Below, piece after piece: positions 7,932 to 15,939 of a DNA stretch of 64,000 nt (position 1 is the stretch's first letter; the number at the start of each line of letters is the position of its first letter). The stretch comes from Sinomonas terrae (lineage in GTDB: Bacteria; Actinomycetota; Actinomycetes; Actinomycetales; Micrococcaceae). The notes below the pieces were generated by a model. That model worked only from the letters and a program-made list of their open reading frames with translations, made no database searches and had not been told where the DNA came from. The position numbers and the translations under genes are program-made. Location of the stretch: positions 1,302,001 to 1,366,000 of the forward strand of contig NZ_JAKZBV010000001.1 of assembly GCF_022539255.1 (NCBI RefSeq), given 5' to 3'.

Positions 7932-8987
7932 ATGCGTATGCATGGAGCAAGCGAAGAGGTCCCCGTCCTTCTCGGCGTCAACACCTTCGGTGACGTAGGG
8001 CTCGGCCCGGACGGTGAGCCCAAGCCGCACGCCCAGGTGATCCGCGACGTCGTCGAGGAGGGGAAGCTCGCCGACCAAGTCGGGCTCCACGCCTTCGGCG
8101 TCGGTGAGCACCACCGAAAGGACTTCGCCGTCGCGGCGCCCGAGGTCCTCTTGGCCGCGGTCGCAGCCCAGACGCAGAACATCCGGCTCGCCTCGGCCGT
8201 CACGGTGCTCTCCTCCGACGACCCGGTGCGGGTGTTCCAACGCTTCTCGACGCTCGACGCGATCTCCCGCGGCCGCGCCGAAGTCATCCTTGGACGCGGC
8301 TCGTTCATCGAGTCCTTCCCGCTCTTCGGGTTCGACCTCGAGGACTACGAGGTGCTCTTCGAGGAGAAGCTCGAACTCTTCGACCGTGTGCGGTCACAGA
8401 AGCCCATCAACTGGGAGGGCCGCACGCGCCGACCCATCCGCGGGCTCACCGCCTATCCTCACCTCGAGGACGGACTCCTCGACACGTGGATCGGCGTCGG
8501 GGGAACTCCCCAGTCGGTCGTGCGGGCGGCGCACTACGGCTACCCCGTGAGTTTCGCGATCATCGGCGGCGAGCCCGCGCGATTCGCCCCTTTCGTCGAC
8601 CTCTACAAGCGCTCCCTCGAGAAGTTCGGCAAGCCGTACACTCAGCTCGCGACCCATTCGCCTGGGCACGTCGCGGACACGGATGAACAGGCCCGAGAGG
8701 AGCTGTTCCCGCACTGGCTCGCGATGCGCAACCAGCTCGGTGTGGAACGTGGCTGGGGCCCGGGTAGCCGCACTGAATTCAACGCTCAGGCGTCGCGGTC
8801 GGGCGCGCTCTACGTGGGTTCGCCGGAGACGGTCGCACGGAAGATCGCCGAGACGCACCGTGTTCTGGGGACCGAGCGCTTCGACCTGAAGTACTCGAAC
8901 GGAACCCTGCCCCACGGCGCGATGATGAAGAGCATCGAGCTCCTCGGAACGAAGGTCGCGCCGCTCGTTGCCGACATGCTCGCGTAG
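7932..8987 (+). CDS. LLM-class flavin-dependent oxidoreductase (luciferase-like monooxygenase family)
   Basis: This is a 351-aa bacterial-luciferase-fold protein that probably uses reduced FMN or F420 to oxidise a small organic substrate, which cannot be told from sequence. Typical family segments are HAFGVGEHHRKDFAVAAPEV, IRLASAVTVLSSDDPVRVFQ, FSTLDAISRGRAEVILGRGS, and VGSPETVARKIAETHRVLG towards the C-terminus. It lies 34 bp after hemB and 143 bp before hemL in the same direction, so it sits inside the haem run although no haem-pathway step needs it. Two further in-frame ATG codons within 12 bp make the exact start uncertain. Oxygen or redox protection of porphyrinogens is speculation. Confidence 0.85.
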   Translation: MRMHGASEEVPVLLGVNTFGDVGLGPDGEPKPHAQVIRDVVEEGKLADQVGLHAFGVGEHHRKDFAVAAPEVLLAAVAAQTQNIRLASAVTVLSSDDPVRVFQRFSTLDAISRGRAEVILGRGSFIESFPLFGFDLEDYEVLFEEKLELFDRVRSQKPINWEGRTRRPIRGLTAYPHLEDGLLDTWIGVGGTPQSVVRAAHYGYPVSFAIIGGEPARFAPFVDLYKRSLEKFGKPYTQLATHSPGHVADTDEQAREELFPHWLAMRNQLGVERGWGPGSRTEFNAQASRSGALYVGSPETVARKIAETHRVLGTERFDLKYSNGTLPHGAMMKSIELLGTKVAPLVADMLA

Positions 8988-9130
8988 GGCTCGTCCCAGT
9001 TCGCGCTCCAGCCCCTTTCTTCGCAAGTCTGGGCCGTGTCGTCGCCGCCGCGCGCGGTTTCGGACCGATTGGGAAATCACAACCGGGCGAGAAGGGCGGG
9101 GCGCGGCAGCCTGACGGGTCGGATGGAAGA

Positions 9131-10531
9131 ATGGAGCCCATGACCACCTCCGAGGACCTTTACAGCCGCGCCCGCTCGCTCATGCCCGGAGGGGTGAACT
9201 CGCCTGTCCGCGCCTTCGGTTCCGTGGGCGGAACACCGCGCTTCATCGTGTCCGCCAAGGGCGCCTACGTGACCGACGCCGACGGGCGGGAGTACGCGGA
9301 CCTCGTATGCTCGTGGGGGCCCGCGCTGCTGGGCCACGCGGTGCCGGAGGTTCTCGCTGCGGTGCATGCCGCCGTCGATCGCGGTCTTTCCTTCGGTGCG
9401 TCGACGCCGGACGAGGCTGCGCTAGCCGAACTCGTCATCGGCCGAGTGCCCGCGGTCGAGAGGCTTCGCATGGTCTCGACCGGCACCGAGGCGACGATGA
9501 CGGCAATCCGGCTCTCGAGAGGCTTCACGGGTCGGGACCTCGTCGTGAAGTTCGCTGGCTGCTATCACGGACACGTCGACGGCCTCCTCGCCTCGGCGGG
9601 CTCCGGCGTCGCCACGCTAGCCCTTCCGGGCTCGGCTGGGGTCACGGCCGCGACCGCTGCGGAGACCCTCGTGCTCCCGTACAACGACCTCGCCGCCGTC
9701 GAGGCCGCCTTCGCCGAGCACGGTCCGCGGATCGCCGCCGTCATCACCGAGTCCGCCCCCGCGAACATGGGCGTGGTGGCACCGGGGGAGGGCTTCAACG
9801 CCGGGCTTCGCCGGATCACCCAAGAGCACGGCGCTTTGTTCATCGTGGACGAGGTGCTCACGGGCTTCCGCGTCGGCCCGGCCGGCTACTGGGGAATCAC
9901 CGGGCAGGCGGAGGGCTGGGCGCCGGATCTGTTCACTTTCGGCAAGGTGATCGGCGGCGGCATGCCGGTTGCTGCACTTGGCGGACGCGCGGAGGTGATG
10001 GACTACCTCGCGCCCCTCGGCCCGGTGTACCAGGCCGGTACGCTCTCTGGTAACCCTGTGGCCATGGCCGCTGGTGTCGCGACGCTCTCCCTCGCGACCG
10101 ACGATGTCTACGCGCACATCGACGCCCGCTCGGCCGAACTCTCCTCGGCCCTCTCGGACGCACTCTTCGCCGAGGGCGTGGACCATTCCATCCAGCGCGC
10201 GGGGAACCTGTTCTCGGTCGCGTTCGGGACCTCGGAACGAGGCGTCCACAACTACGCAGACGCCCAAGCCCAGGAGGTGTTCCGCTACGGGCCGTTCTTC
10301 CACTCGATGCTCGAGTCCGGTGTGTACCTGCCGCCGAGCGTCTTCGAAGCGTGGTTCCTTTCCGCTGCGCACGACGACGCCGCAATGCAGCGGATCTTCG
10401 ACGCTCTTCCGGCAGCCGCGAAGGCAGCTGCGGCCGCGACCCCGGTTACGGAGTCAGGGAGCGCCTCAGGGAGCGCCGCCGGTGGCGGCGAATCACCGGC
10501 GCAGTCGGACCCCTCGCTCACGGCCAACTGA
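9131..10531 (+). CDS. hemL: Glutamate-1-semialdehyde 2,1-aminomutase
   Basis: HemL is a PLP enzyme converting glutamate-1-semialdehyde to 5-aminolevulinate; it follows HemA (encoded at the left edge) and precedes HemB. It is about 460 aa, with the N-terminal PGGVNSPVRAFGSVGGTP, the phosphate-binding STGTEATMTAIRLSRG, the CYHGHVDGLL block, IVDEVLTGFRVG, and FGKVIGGGMPVAA holding the PLP-binding Lys. YQAGTLSGNPVAMAAG is also diagnostic. The start could be ATG 9131 or ATG 9140; the latter gives the usual MTTSEDLYSRA N-terminus. A roughly 35-residue low-complexity tail (Ala/Ser/Gly) extends past the family end. The gene closes the haem run and faces a convergent lysE. Confidence 0.96.
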   Translation: MEPMTTSEDLYSRARSLMPGGVNSPVRAFGSVGGTPRFIVSAKGAYVTDADGREYADLVCSWGPALLGHAVPEVLAAVHAAVDRGLSFGASTPDEAALAELVIGRVPAVERLRMVSTGTEATMTAIRLSRGFTGRDLVVKFAGCYHGHVDGLLASAGSGVATLALPGSAGVTAATAAETLVLPYNDLAAVEAAFAEHGPRIAAVITESAPANMGVVAPGEGFNAGLRRITQEHGALFIVDEVLTGFRVGPAGYWGITGQAEGWAPDLFTFGKVIGGGMPVAALGGRAEVMDYLAPLGPVYQAGTLSGNPVAMAAGVATLSLATDDVYAHIDARSAELSSALSDALFAEGVDHSIQRAGNLFSVAFGTSERGVHNYADAQAQEVFRYGPFFHSMLESGVYLPPSVFEAWFLSAAHDDAAMQRIFDALPAAAKAAAAATPVTESGSASGSAAGGGESPAQSDPSLTAN

Positions 10532-10553
10532 CCACTCCCTGAAGAAGATCTGC

Positions 10554-10650
10554 CCACTCGTCGCCCTCCGACGAGTGGCCAGAGCTCGCTCGACGAGTGG
10601 CCAGATCTCGCTCGACGAGTGGCCAGATCTCGCTCGACGAGTGGCCCGCT
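10554..10650. repeat. 22-bp tandem repeats with a hairpin between convergent hemL and lysE
   Basis: Four copies of a 22-bp unit beginning CGACGAGTGGCC start at 10569, 10591, 10613 and 10635. The copies are nearly identical; the fourth is cut short. The first copy also pairs with an inverted copy just upstream: 10554-10563 against 10569-10578, a 10-bp perfect stem with a 5-base loop. The array lies between the hemL stop and the lysE stop. It could act as a two-way transcription terminator or be a REP-like element; there is no T-run on either strand. Confidence 0.7.
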
Positions 10651-10651
10651 G

Positions 10652-11296
10652 TCACACCCCTCGTGTGAGAACGGGCACCTGTTCGACAAGCAGCGCAATG
10701 CCGATTCCGAGCATGATGACCCCGCTCGCCAGCGTCACGAGTTGGGCGCGGCGAGGTGCGGCGCGGAGCAGTCGTCGCGCGGCAACGGCCACCAGCGCAT
10801 AGACGACGACGGTGATCACCACGTGGATGAGCCCGAGCATGGCGGTCTGGACCGGCACCGGCAGGGGGGAACCTGTCTGGACGAACTGCGGCATGACCGC
10901 CATGTAGAGCAGAAGGGCCTTGGGATTGATCCCGCTTGTGCCTGCGCCCCGGAGGAAGTCGCCAAAAGCCCCGCTCCGCCCCGGCAGGGCTGCGCCGTCG
11001 GCGTGGTAGCCGGCCCCTCGCCAGCCGCGCGCCGTCGTCATCCCGAGCCACAGGAGGTACAGCGCGCCGGCAATCGAGAGCCACGCGACGAGCGAGGGCC
11101 GGGCCGCGAGCAGTACCCCGAGACCTGTCGCGACGATCGCCGTGAGGCCCAGATACCCAGTGCACAGGCCTGCCACGGAGGGGGCAGGTGACCCTCCGCG
11201 GATCCCCGCCGCGATGGTGTAAGCCCAGTCCGCGCCAGGCGTGAGCGCAAGCGTGAGGGACACTGCGGCGAAGCCGAGGAACGGGGCGAAATTCAT
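10652..11296 (-). CDS. LysE/RhtB-family amino acid exporter
   Basis: This 214-aa integral membrane protein has about six hydrophobic segments, as in LysE/RhtB transporters that export amino acids or their analogues. The N-terminus, with SLTLALTPGADWAYTIAAGI, matches the family signature (TPGPxxxxv), followed by GLCTGYLGLTAIVATGLGVL. GTSGINPKALLLYMAVMPQF in the second half is the other conserved block. It is transcribed leftward, divergently from an Lrp/AsnC regulator 81 bp away; this pairing is common and suggests that the regulator controls the exporter in response to an amino acid. The substrate is not predictable. Confidence 0.9.
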   Translation of the reverse strand: MNFAPFLGFAAVSLTLALTPGADWAYTIAAGIRGGSPAPSVAGLCTGYLGLTAIVATGLGVLLAARPSLVAWLSIAGALYLLWLGMTTARGWRGAGYHADGAALPGRSGAFGDFLRGAGTSGINPKALLLYMAVMPQFVQTGSPLPVPVQTAMLGLIHVVITVVVYALVAVAARRLLRAAPRRAQLVTLASGVIMLGIGIALLVEQVPVLTRGV

Positions 11297-11377
11297 ATCG
11301 CAAGACTAGGGACTTTGGGTTGAGAGGTGCTCACCTCTTCTCGCTGGACTCGACGAGCCAAGAGGTAGATTCTTCTC

Positions 11378-11833
11378 ATGATTGACCGGATTGATCGAAA
11401 TATCTTGCGCGTGCTTCAGGATGACGGACGGATGACCGCTACTGCCCTTGCTTCCGAAGTCGGGTTGACACTGGCGCCGTGCCACCGGCGGCTCAAGGAC
11501 CTTGAGTCGAGCGGCGTCATCCGTGGATACCACGCCGAGGTCGACCCTGCGAAAGTGGGCCTCGGCTTCGGCACCATGGTGTTCGCGACGCTTCGAGAGA
11601 CCTCCCGCGAGGCCATCCAGGCGTTTGAGGAGGCTGTCGTCTCAGAGCCGCAGGTGGTCGAGGCATACCGGCTGTTCGGCGACCCCGACTACCTCCTCAA
11701 GTGCGTTGCCGAGGACCTGCCCGGGTACCAGAGGCTCTATGACGAGCGGCTCGCGGCCCTCCCGGGCCTTGCAAAGCTCACGTCCACCATCGTCATGCGA
11801 GACCTGAAGGGCGCAGGGGGACTTCCGCTTTAG
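11378..11833 (+). CDS. Lrp/AsnC-family transcriptional regulator
   Basis: This is a 151-aa feast/famine regulator. The N-terminus IDRIDRNILRVLQDDGRMTA leads into a helix-turn-helix (ALASEVGLTLAPCHRRLKDL) and then ESSGVIRGYHAEVDPAKVGL, followed by a C-terminal RAM domain with the pattern VVEAYRLFGDPDYLLKC. Such proteins bind as dimers or octamers and respond to amino acids. The gene diverges from the LysE-type exporter with an 81-bp shared regulatory region, so the exporter is the likely target, together with autoregulation. Downstream it converges on the amino-acid ABC transporter genes. Confidence 0.93.
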   Translation: MIDRIDRNILRVLQDDGRMTATALASEVGLTLAPCHRRLKDLESSGVIRGYHAEVDPAKVGLGFGTMVFATLRETSREAIQAFEEAVVSEPQVVEAYRLFGDPDYLLKCVAEDLPGYQRLYDERLAALPGLAKLTSTIVMRDLKGAGGLPL

Positions 11834-11861
11834 GCCGCCCGAGGCGACGTCCTGAAGGCAC

Positions 11862-11896
11862 ACGACGGCGACACTAGTGGTGAGTGCCGCCGTCGT
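11862..11896. terminator. Bidirectional hairpin between convergent lrp and ABC-transporter genes
   Basis: A 9-bp perfect stem (ACGACGGCG paired with CGCCGTCGT) is extended inward by a mismatch and a 4-bp CACT/AGTG stem around a 7-base loop. It lies 28 bp after the lrp stop and about 65 bp before the ABC ATPase stop, where a terminator serving both strands is expected. CCTTTG follows on the + strand. Confidence 0.65.
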
Positions 11897-11962
11897 CCTT
11901 TGAGAGGAAGCCGCCAAGGGGCGCGCTGACCCGTCGCCGCCCCAACAGGCGTTGCCATGAGG

Positions 11963-12706
11963 TCAGAGAACGTCGCTCAGGAAGCGCTGGAGCCTCTCCG
12001 TGCGGGGCGAGCCGAAGATCTGTTCCGGCGCGCCCGTCTCGACGACGACGCCGCCGTCCATGAAGGTGACAGTGTCGGAGACGTTCCGGGAGAAGCCCAT
12101 CTCGTGGGTCACGACCACCATGGTCATGCCGCCCTTTGCGAGATCGGCCATGAGCGCGAGGACACCCTTCACGAGCTCCGGGTCGAGCGCGGAGGTGGCC
12201 TCGTCGAAGAACATGACCTCGGGCTTCATGGCGAGCGCGCGCGCAATCGCCACACGCTGCTGCTGGCCACCTGAAAGGTTGCCTGGGCGCGCGTCGGCCT
12301 TGTGCTTGAGGCCCACGAGGTCGAGCTGCGCGAGAGCCTCGGCCCTCGCCTGGTCCTTCGGCAGCTTGCGCAGCTTCCGAAGTGCGAACGAGACGTTCTC
12401 AGCCACCGTCTTGTGCGGGAACAGGTTGAACTGCTGGAAGACCATTCCGATCCGCCGGCGCAGCTGGTCCGGGTTGTCCTTGAGCACAGAATTGCCGTCG
12501 AGGAGGATGTCCCCTTCGTCCGGCTCGATGAGCCGGTTCATGACGCGGAGGAGCGTTGACTTCCCCGAGCCGGACGGACCGATCACCGAGGCGGTACGGC
12601 CCTTCTCGACCCGCAGATCGATGCCTCGCAGGACGTGGTTCGACCCGAACGAGAGGTGGATTCCCTTCGCCTCGAGGGAGCCGGATGCGAAATGCGACTC
12701 AGACAT
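11963..12706 (-). CDS. Polar amino acid ABC transporter, ATP-binding protein (GlnQ type)
   Basis: This 247-aa ABC ATPase powers uptake through the adjacent permease. It shows Walker A GPSGSGKSTLLRVMN, the Q-loop MVFQQFNLFPHKT, the signature LSGGQQQRVAIARALAM, Walker B VMFFDEATSALDPELV, and the switch His in VVVTHEMGFSR. The QFNLFPH and STL segments are typical of the glutamine/polar amino acid subfamily. Its start overlaps the permease end by 8 bp, and the solute-binding lipoprotein comes first in the leftward operon (SBP, permease, ATPase). The substrate is probably an amino acid; it cannot be narrowed from sequence. Confidence 0.93.
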   Translation of the reverse strand: MSESHFASGSLEAKGIHLSFGSNHVLRGIDLRVEKGRTASVIGPSGSGKSTLLRVMNRLIEPDEGDILLDGNSVLKDNPDQLRRRIGMVFQQFNLFPHKTVAENVSFALRKLRKLPKDQARAEALAQLDLVGLKHKADARPGNLSGGQQQRVAIARALAMKPEVMFFDEATSALDPELVKGVLALMADLAKGGMTMVVVTHEMGFSRNVSDTVTFMDGGVVVETGAPEQIFGSPRTERLQRFLSDVL

Positions 12707-13463
12707 GTGCTGCCCCCTTGCCTATCGGCGCCGCAAGCTCGTCGGGCTCAGCCTTCTGGGGCTTTCCCGTCCGAAGCCGGCGATCGAACCAGTTCACGAA
12801 GTGCGTCAATGGGATGGTCATCGCGAGATAGAAGAGCGCAGCGGCCACGTACGGGGACAGGTTGCCCGTGTTGGCGGCCGTGTCCTGGCCGATCTGGAAG
12901 AGCTCGCGTTCGCCGGATGTCAGCCCGAGGGTGAAGACGAGCGACGAGTCCTTGATGAGCGCGATGAGCTGGTTCACGAGGGCGGGAAGCACGCGGCGGA
13001 CGCCCTGCGGAACGACGATCATGCGCATGGAAGGGCCATAGCCGAACCCGAGGGCCCGCGAGGCCTCGAGCTGTCCCTTGTCGACACTCTGGATGCCCGA
13101 ACGGAAAATCTCCCCAATGTAGGCGGAGGACATCAGGGACAACGCGGCGATGCCCATGGGGTAGGGACTCGTGATCCCCGTGAGCTGCCGGAAGATCGGG
13201 CCGAAGCCCAGTCCGATCGCGAGGATGGTGAGGACCGCCGGGAGTCCACGGAACACGTCCGTGTACACCCGGGCGGCCCACCGCGCCGCAGGATTGCGCG
13301 AGATGCCCATGAGCGCGAGCACCATGCCGATGAAGCAGCCGATGACCGCGGATACGACCGCGAGCACGAGCGTGTTCAGGAGGCCGACTGTGAACATCGT
13401 CGGGAGGACATCACCGATGACCTTCCAGTCGAAGAAGGTCTCGCCGAGCTTGCTCAGATCCAT
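12699..13463 (-). CDS. Polar amino acid ABC transporter, permease
   Basis: This 254-aa HisM/GlnP-type permease starts with a short cytoplasmic stretch (FFDWKVIGDVLPTMFTVGLL) and then has several hydrophobic helices. FRGLPAVLTILAIGLGF belongs to the family region before the cytoplasmic loop. The EAA-like loop LEASRALGFGYGPSMRMIVV contacts the ATPase, and VRRVLPALVNQLIALIKDSS is highly conserved in this family. One permease gene is present, so the transporter is expected to use a homodimer. It lies 14 bp after the binding-protein gene and overlaps the ATPase gene by 8 bp, so all three are one operon. Confidence 0.92.
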   Translation of the reverse strand: MDLSKLGETFFDWKVIGDVLPTMFTVGLLNTLVLAVVSAVIGCFIGMVLALMGISRNPAARWAARVYTDVFRGLPAVLTILAIGLGFGPIFRQLTGITSPYPMGIAALSLMSSAYIGEIFRSGIQSVDKGQLEASRALGFGYGPSMRMIVVPQGVRRVLPALVNQLIALIKDSSLVFTLGLTSGERELFQIGQDTAANTGNLSPYVAAALFYLAMTIPLTHFVNWFDRRLRTGKPQKAEPDELAAPIGKGAAHV

Positions 13464-13477
13464 ATGGCGCCCGTCCT

Positions 13478-14428
13478 CTACTTGGTTGCCGGAACCTGGA
13501 CGGCCTTGCTGCCCGGCTTCCAGCCGTCAGGAGTCTGCTCCTTGATGGTCGGGCGGTCCGGGTACCACTGGGCCGTGAGCTTGGACCAGGTGCCGTCGGC
13601 GATCACGGCGTCGAGCGCGGAGTTCAGCGCATTCGTGAGGGCCGTGTTGTCCTTCGCGACCGCGTAGGCCGTGAAGTTCTGGGTGTTGACCTTCTTCTGG
13701 GCGATAGTCGTGCCGTCACCTGGCTTGACCGCACCCTCAGCCTGCTGGGACGGAGCCACCCAGGCATCGATCTGGCCGCTCTTCACGTTGGCGTAGACCG
13801 TGTTGTAGTCCGGGAAGCGGACCGGGTCGAGCTTGAGGGTGTTGGTCACGAAGTCGTCCTGGACCGTCCCCTGGACCACGCCGATGCGCACGCCCTGCTT
13901 GAGGTCGTCGAAGGACTTCACCGAAGCGCCCTGCTTGGTGACGATCGCCATGTACCCGAAGTCATAGCCATTCGTGAAGCCGACGGTCTGGCGGCGGGCG
14001 TCCGTGGTGGAGATCGAGGACGAGCCCATGTCGAACTGCTTGTTCGCGACCTGGGCGAGCAGGCTCTGGAACTTCGTCGAGGCGAATTCGACCTTGAGCC
14101 CGAGCTTTGCGGCCATGGCCTTGAGGAGCTCGTTGTCGTAGCCCGTGAAGTTGCCCTTGTTGTCGATGAAGATGTTCGGCGGCGCGTCCGAGAGGGTGCC
14201 GACCTTGATCACGCCGGGGGTGATGAGGCCGAGCTTCGACGTGTCGATCTTGTCGAGCGGCGTCACCGAGGCAGTGGTGTACTTGTCGGTGGACTGCTGG
14301 TCCGAACCCTTGAGGGCATCGGTGGGTGAGCTGGACGCGCTCGTCCCGCCGCCGCACGCGGCGAGCGTCAGGGCGAGAACTGCCGCCATCGGGGCGGCCG
14401 CGAGCCACTTGGGGGCCTTGAACTTCAT
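13478..14428 (-). CDS. Polar amino acid ABC transporter, substrate-binding lipoprotein
   Basis: This is a 316-aa extracytoplasmic solute-binding protein of family 3. A lipoprotein signal peptide ends in the lipobox LAAC at about residue 25, followed by a Ser/Gly-rich linker. The mature domain contains VKVGTLSDAPPNIFIDNKG (here starting GVIKVGT), GYDNELLKAMAAKLGLKVEF, FDMGSSSISTTDARRQTVGF, and GVRIGVVQGTVQDDFV, all standard for amino-acid binders of this fold. It is promoter-proximal in the three-gene operon. The 324 bp upstream, AT-richer than the surroundings, must hold the promoter. Confidence 0.94.
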   Translation of the reverse strand: MKFKAPKWLAAAPMAAVLALTLAACGGGTSASSSPTDALKGSDQQSTDKYTTASVTPLDKIDTSKLGLITPGVIKVGTLSDAPPNIFIDNKGNFTGYDNELLKAMAAKLGLKVEFASTKFQSLLAQVANKQFDMGSSSISTTDARRQTVGFTNGYDFGYMAIVTKQGASVKSFDDLKQGVRIGVVQGTVQDDFVTNTLKLDPVRFPDYNTVYANVKSGQIDAWVAPSQQAEGAVKPGDGTTIAQKKVNTQNFTAYAVAKDNTALTNALNSALDAVIADGTWSKLTAQWYPDRPTIKEQTPDGWKPGSKAVQVPATK

Positions 14429-14752
14429 GGGCCTTCGCTTTCGTTGGGGGAATGCAGGACGCGCGGGACGCCGTCTATAGCAGGGTCACGGGCGTGTCAG
14501 AGCTGCATACCATTATGTGCAGAGGCTGTGAAACATTCTTTTTCGGAACTTGTTCCGCAACATTCGCACTTTGAGCGAAGGATCTTCGAAAAATCCCGAT
14601 GAGGAGGATTGACTGGTCCGGGGCTTTCCCCCACCTCCTGAACAGATGCAGGCTGCGTTGCTCCGTATGGGCCTGAAATAGGCTTGTGAGATCTGTCTCA
14701 GATGCCGGACAAAGCCCGTTCCGTCTGTCAGTTCCTCGGGCGCGACCGGAGG
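14429..14752. other. Intergenic region upstream of the ABC operon
   Basis: This 324-bp stretch separates the binding-protein start from the 3' end of the exonuclease gene; both genes lie on the minus strand. It contains AT-rich patches unusual for the window (around 14510-14600, e.g. GAAACATTCTTTTTCGGAAC), consistent with a promoter region for the transporter. I see no coding sequence, tRNA or recognisable riboswitch in it. Confidence 0.5.
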
Positions 14753-15460
14753 CTAGAAGCCGCCTCGCGTTGCATCTATCGGGGCTAGGACGGGCCAGTC
14801 GCCTTCGACGACGGCGGCGGGCTTGGTCCGCCGAAGGTAGGCCTGGAAATCTGCTGCTTGGGCGAGGGACCAGTCCACTTGGCTGAGGTGCAGAGCGGCT
14901 GCCGGCTTGTCGAGTTCGGGAAACCTGAGGGCCATCGCGTCCAGCAGTTGGACTGCGGCGAGGGCGTCTGCGGCCGAGGTGTGGGCGTCATCGAGCACGA
15001 CTCCGTACTGTTCGCAGAGCGCTCCGAGCGTACGCTTGCCCTTCCGATAACGTTCGACCTGCTTGTTGATGACGTACGGATCGAGGACAGGAAAGCGCGT
15101 GAGCTGCGGCAAGCCGTGGCGTGCGCACTCGGCGGCCATGACTGTGAAGTCGTAGACCGCGTTGAATGCGACGACGGGCACCTCGTCGTCGAACAGCTTC
15201 TGGAGCACCCCGGAGATCTCCGGCACGACCTCGGCCGCCGGGCGGCCTTCAGCTCGAGCTCGTTCAGTCGTCACACCGTGCACCTGGGCAGCCTCGGCCG
15301 GGATCTCGACGCCCGGGTCGGCGAGCCACTCGTGCGCCGACTCGACGGCCCCATCCGGTCGGAGCACGACGATGCTGGCCGTGACGATGCGCGCCGCGCG
15401 GGCGTTGCGCCCCGTTGTCTCGAGGTCGAAAGCGGCACGTGATCTGCTCTTCCAGGTCAT
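14753..15460 (-). CDS. DEDDh-type 3'-5' exonuclease (DnaQ/epsilon-like)
   Basis: This 235-aa exonuclease-fold protein probably acts as a proofreading-like or repair 3'-5' exonuclease. The first catalytic motif is FDLETTGRNARAARIV (Asp and Glu, Exo I). VHGVTTERAR precedes the Exo II region, VAFNAVYDFTVMAAECARHG supplies the second Asp, and AHTSAADALAAVQLL gives the Exo III His and Asp. The frame is open 54 bp further upstream, but the start at 15460 (MTWKSRSRAAFDLETTG) places the first motif close to the N-terminus as is usual. It diverges from the alkyltransferase-like gene 68 bp away and adjoins other DNA-repair genes. Confidence 0.9.
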   Translation of the reverse strand: MTWKSRSRAAFDLETTGRNARAARIVTASIVVLRPDGAVESAHEWLADPGVEIPAEAAQVHGVTTERARAEGRPAAEVVPEISGVLQKLFDDEVPVVAFNAVYDFTVMAAECARHGLPQLTRFPVLDPYVINKQVERYRKGKRTLGALCEQYGVVLDDAHTSAADALAAVQLLDAMALRFPELDKPAAALHLSQVDWSLAQAADFQAYLRRTKPAAVVEGDWPVLAPIDATRGGF

Positions 15461-15528
15461 GCCCCACACGGTAACGGGAGGGCCCGACATTCCCGGTTGA
15501 GGCACGCCGAGCACCTAGGCTGGGGAGT

Positions 15529-15939
15529 ATGCGGGACGAGTTTGTGGAGGCGGTGCTTGCCGTCGTCGAACTCGTTCCACCGGGCGCCGTGCTCGCCTAT
15601 GGCGACGTTGCGGAGCTCTTGGGCGCGGGTGGTCCGCGCCAAGTGGGGAGCGTCCTGTCCCACTTCGGCGCTCAGGTCGCGTGGTGGCGTGTCATCAAGG
15701 CAAACGGAGGGCCGCCAGAAGGCCACGAGGTCGAAGCGCTCGCCCATTACATCGAGGAGTCCACACCGCTTCGAGGCACGTCAGGGCGCGGGAGCTGGCG
15801 CGTCGATATGCAGCAGGCGCGGTGGGCGCCGGACGACGGCGAGCTTGACTTGGTGGATTCAGTCGCCGAAGTGCTGTGGGAGCGTGTCCACGGGAAAGCG
15901 CCAGGAATGTCGGACCCGGATGATGGACTCCTTCCATGA
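15529..15939 (+). CDS. Alkyltransferase-like protein (MGMT family, no catalytic Cys)
   Basis: This 136-aa protein has the DNA-binding domain of O6-alkylguanine-DNA alkyltransferase: VPPGAVLAYGDVAELLGAGG, then RQVGSVLSHFG, then WWRVIKANG. In true methyltransferases the last motif is PCHRV with the acceptor Cys. Here that position is Trp, as in alkyltransferase-like (ATL) proteins, which bind O6-alkylguanine and flag it for nucleotide excision repair rather than repairing it. Its stop overlaps the adnA start by 4 bp (ATGA), so it is coupled to a double-strand-break resection machine. A gene of this family lies next to adnA in M. tuberculosis as well. Confidence 0.9.
   Translation: MRDEFVEAVLAVVELVPPGAVLAYGDVAELLGAGGPRQVGSVLSHFGAQVAWWRVIKANGGPPEGHEVEALAHYIEESTPLRGTSGRGSWRVDMQQARWAPDDGELDLVDSVAEVLWERVHGKAPGMSDPDDGLLP

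Noticed and set aside
10569..10650. Possible CRISPR array at the 22-bp repeats
   Set aside because: The repeats are directly tandem with no spacers and no cas genes are present.
14429..14752. Riboswitch or T-box before the amino acid transporter
   Set aside because: No specifier loop, T-box sequence or recognisable aptamer core could be identified by eye.
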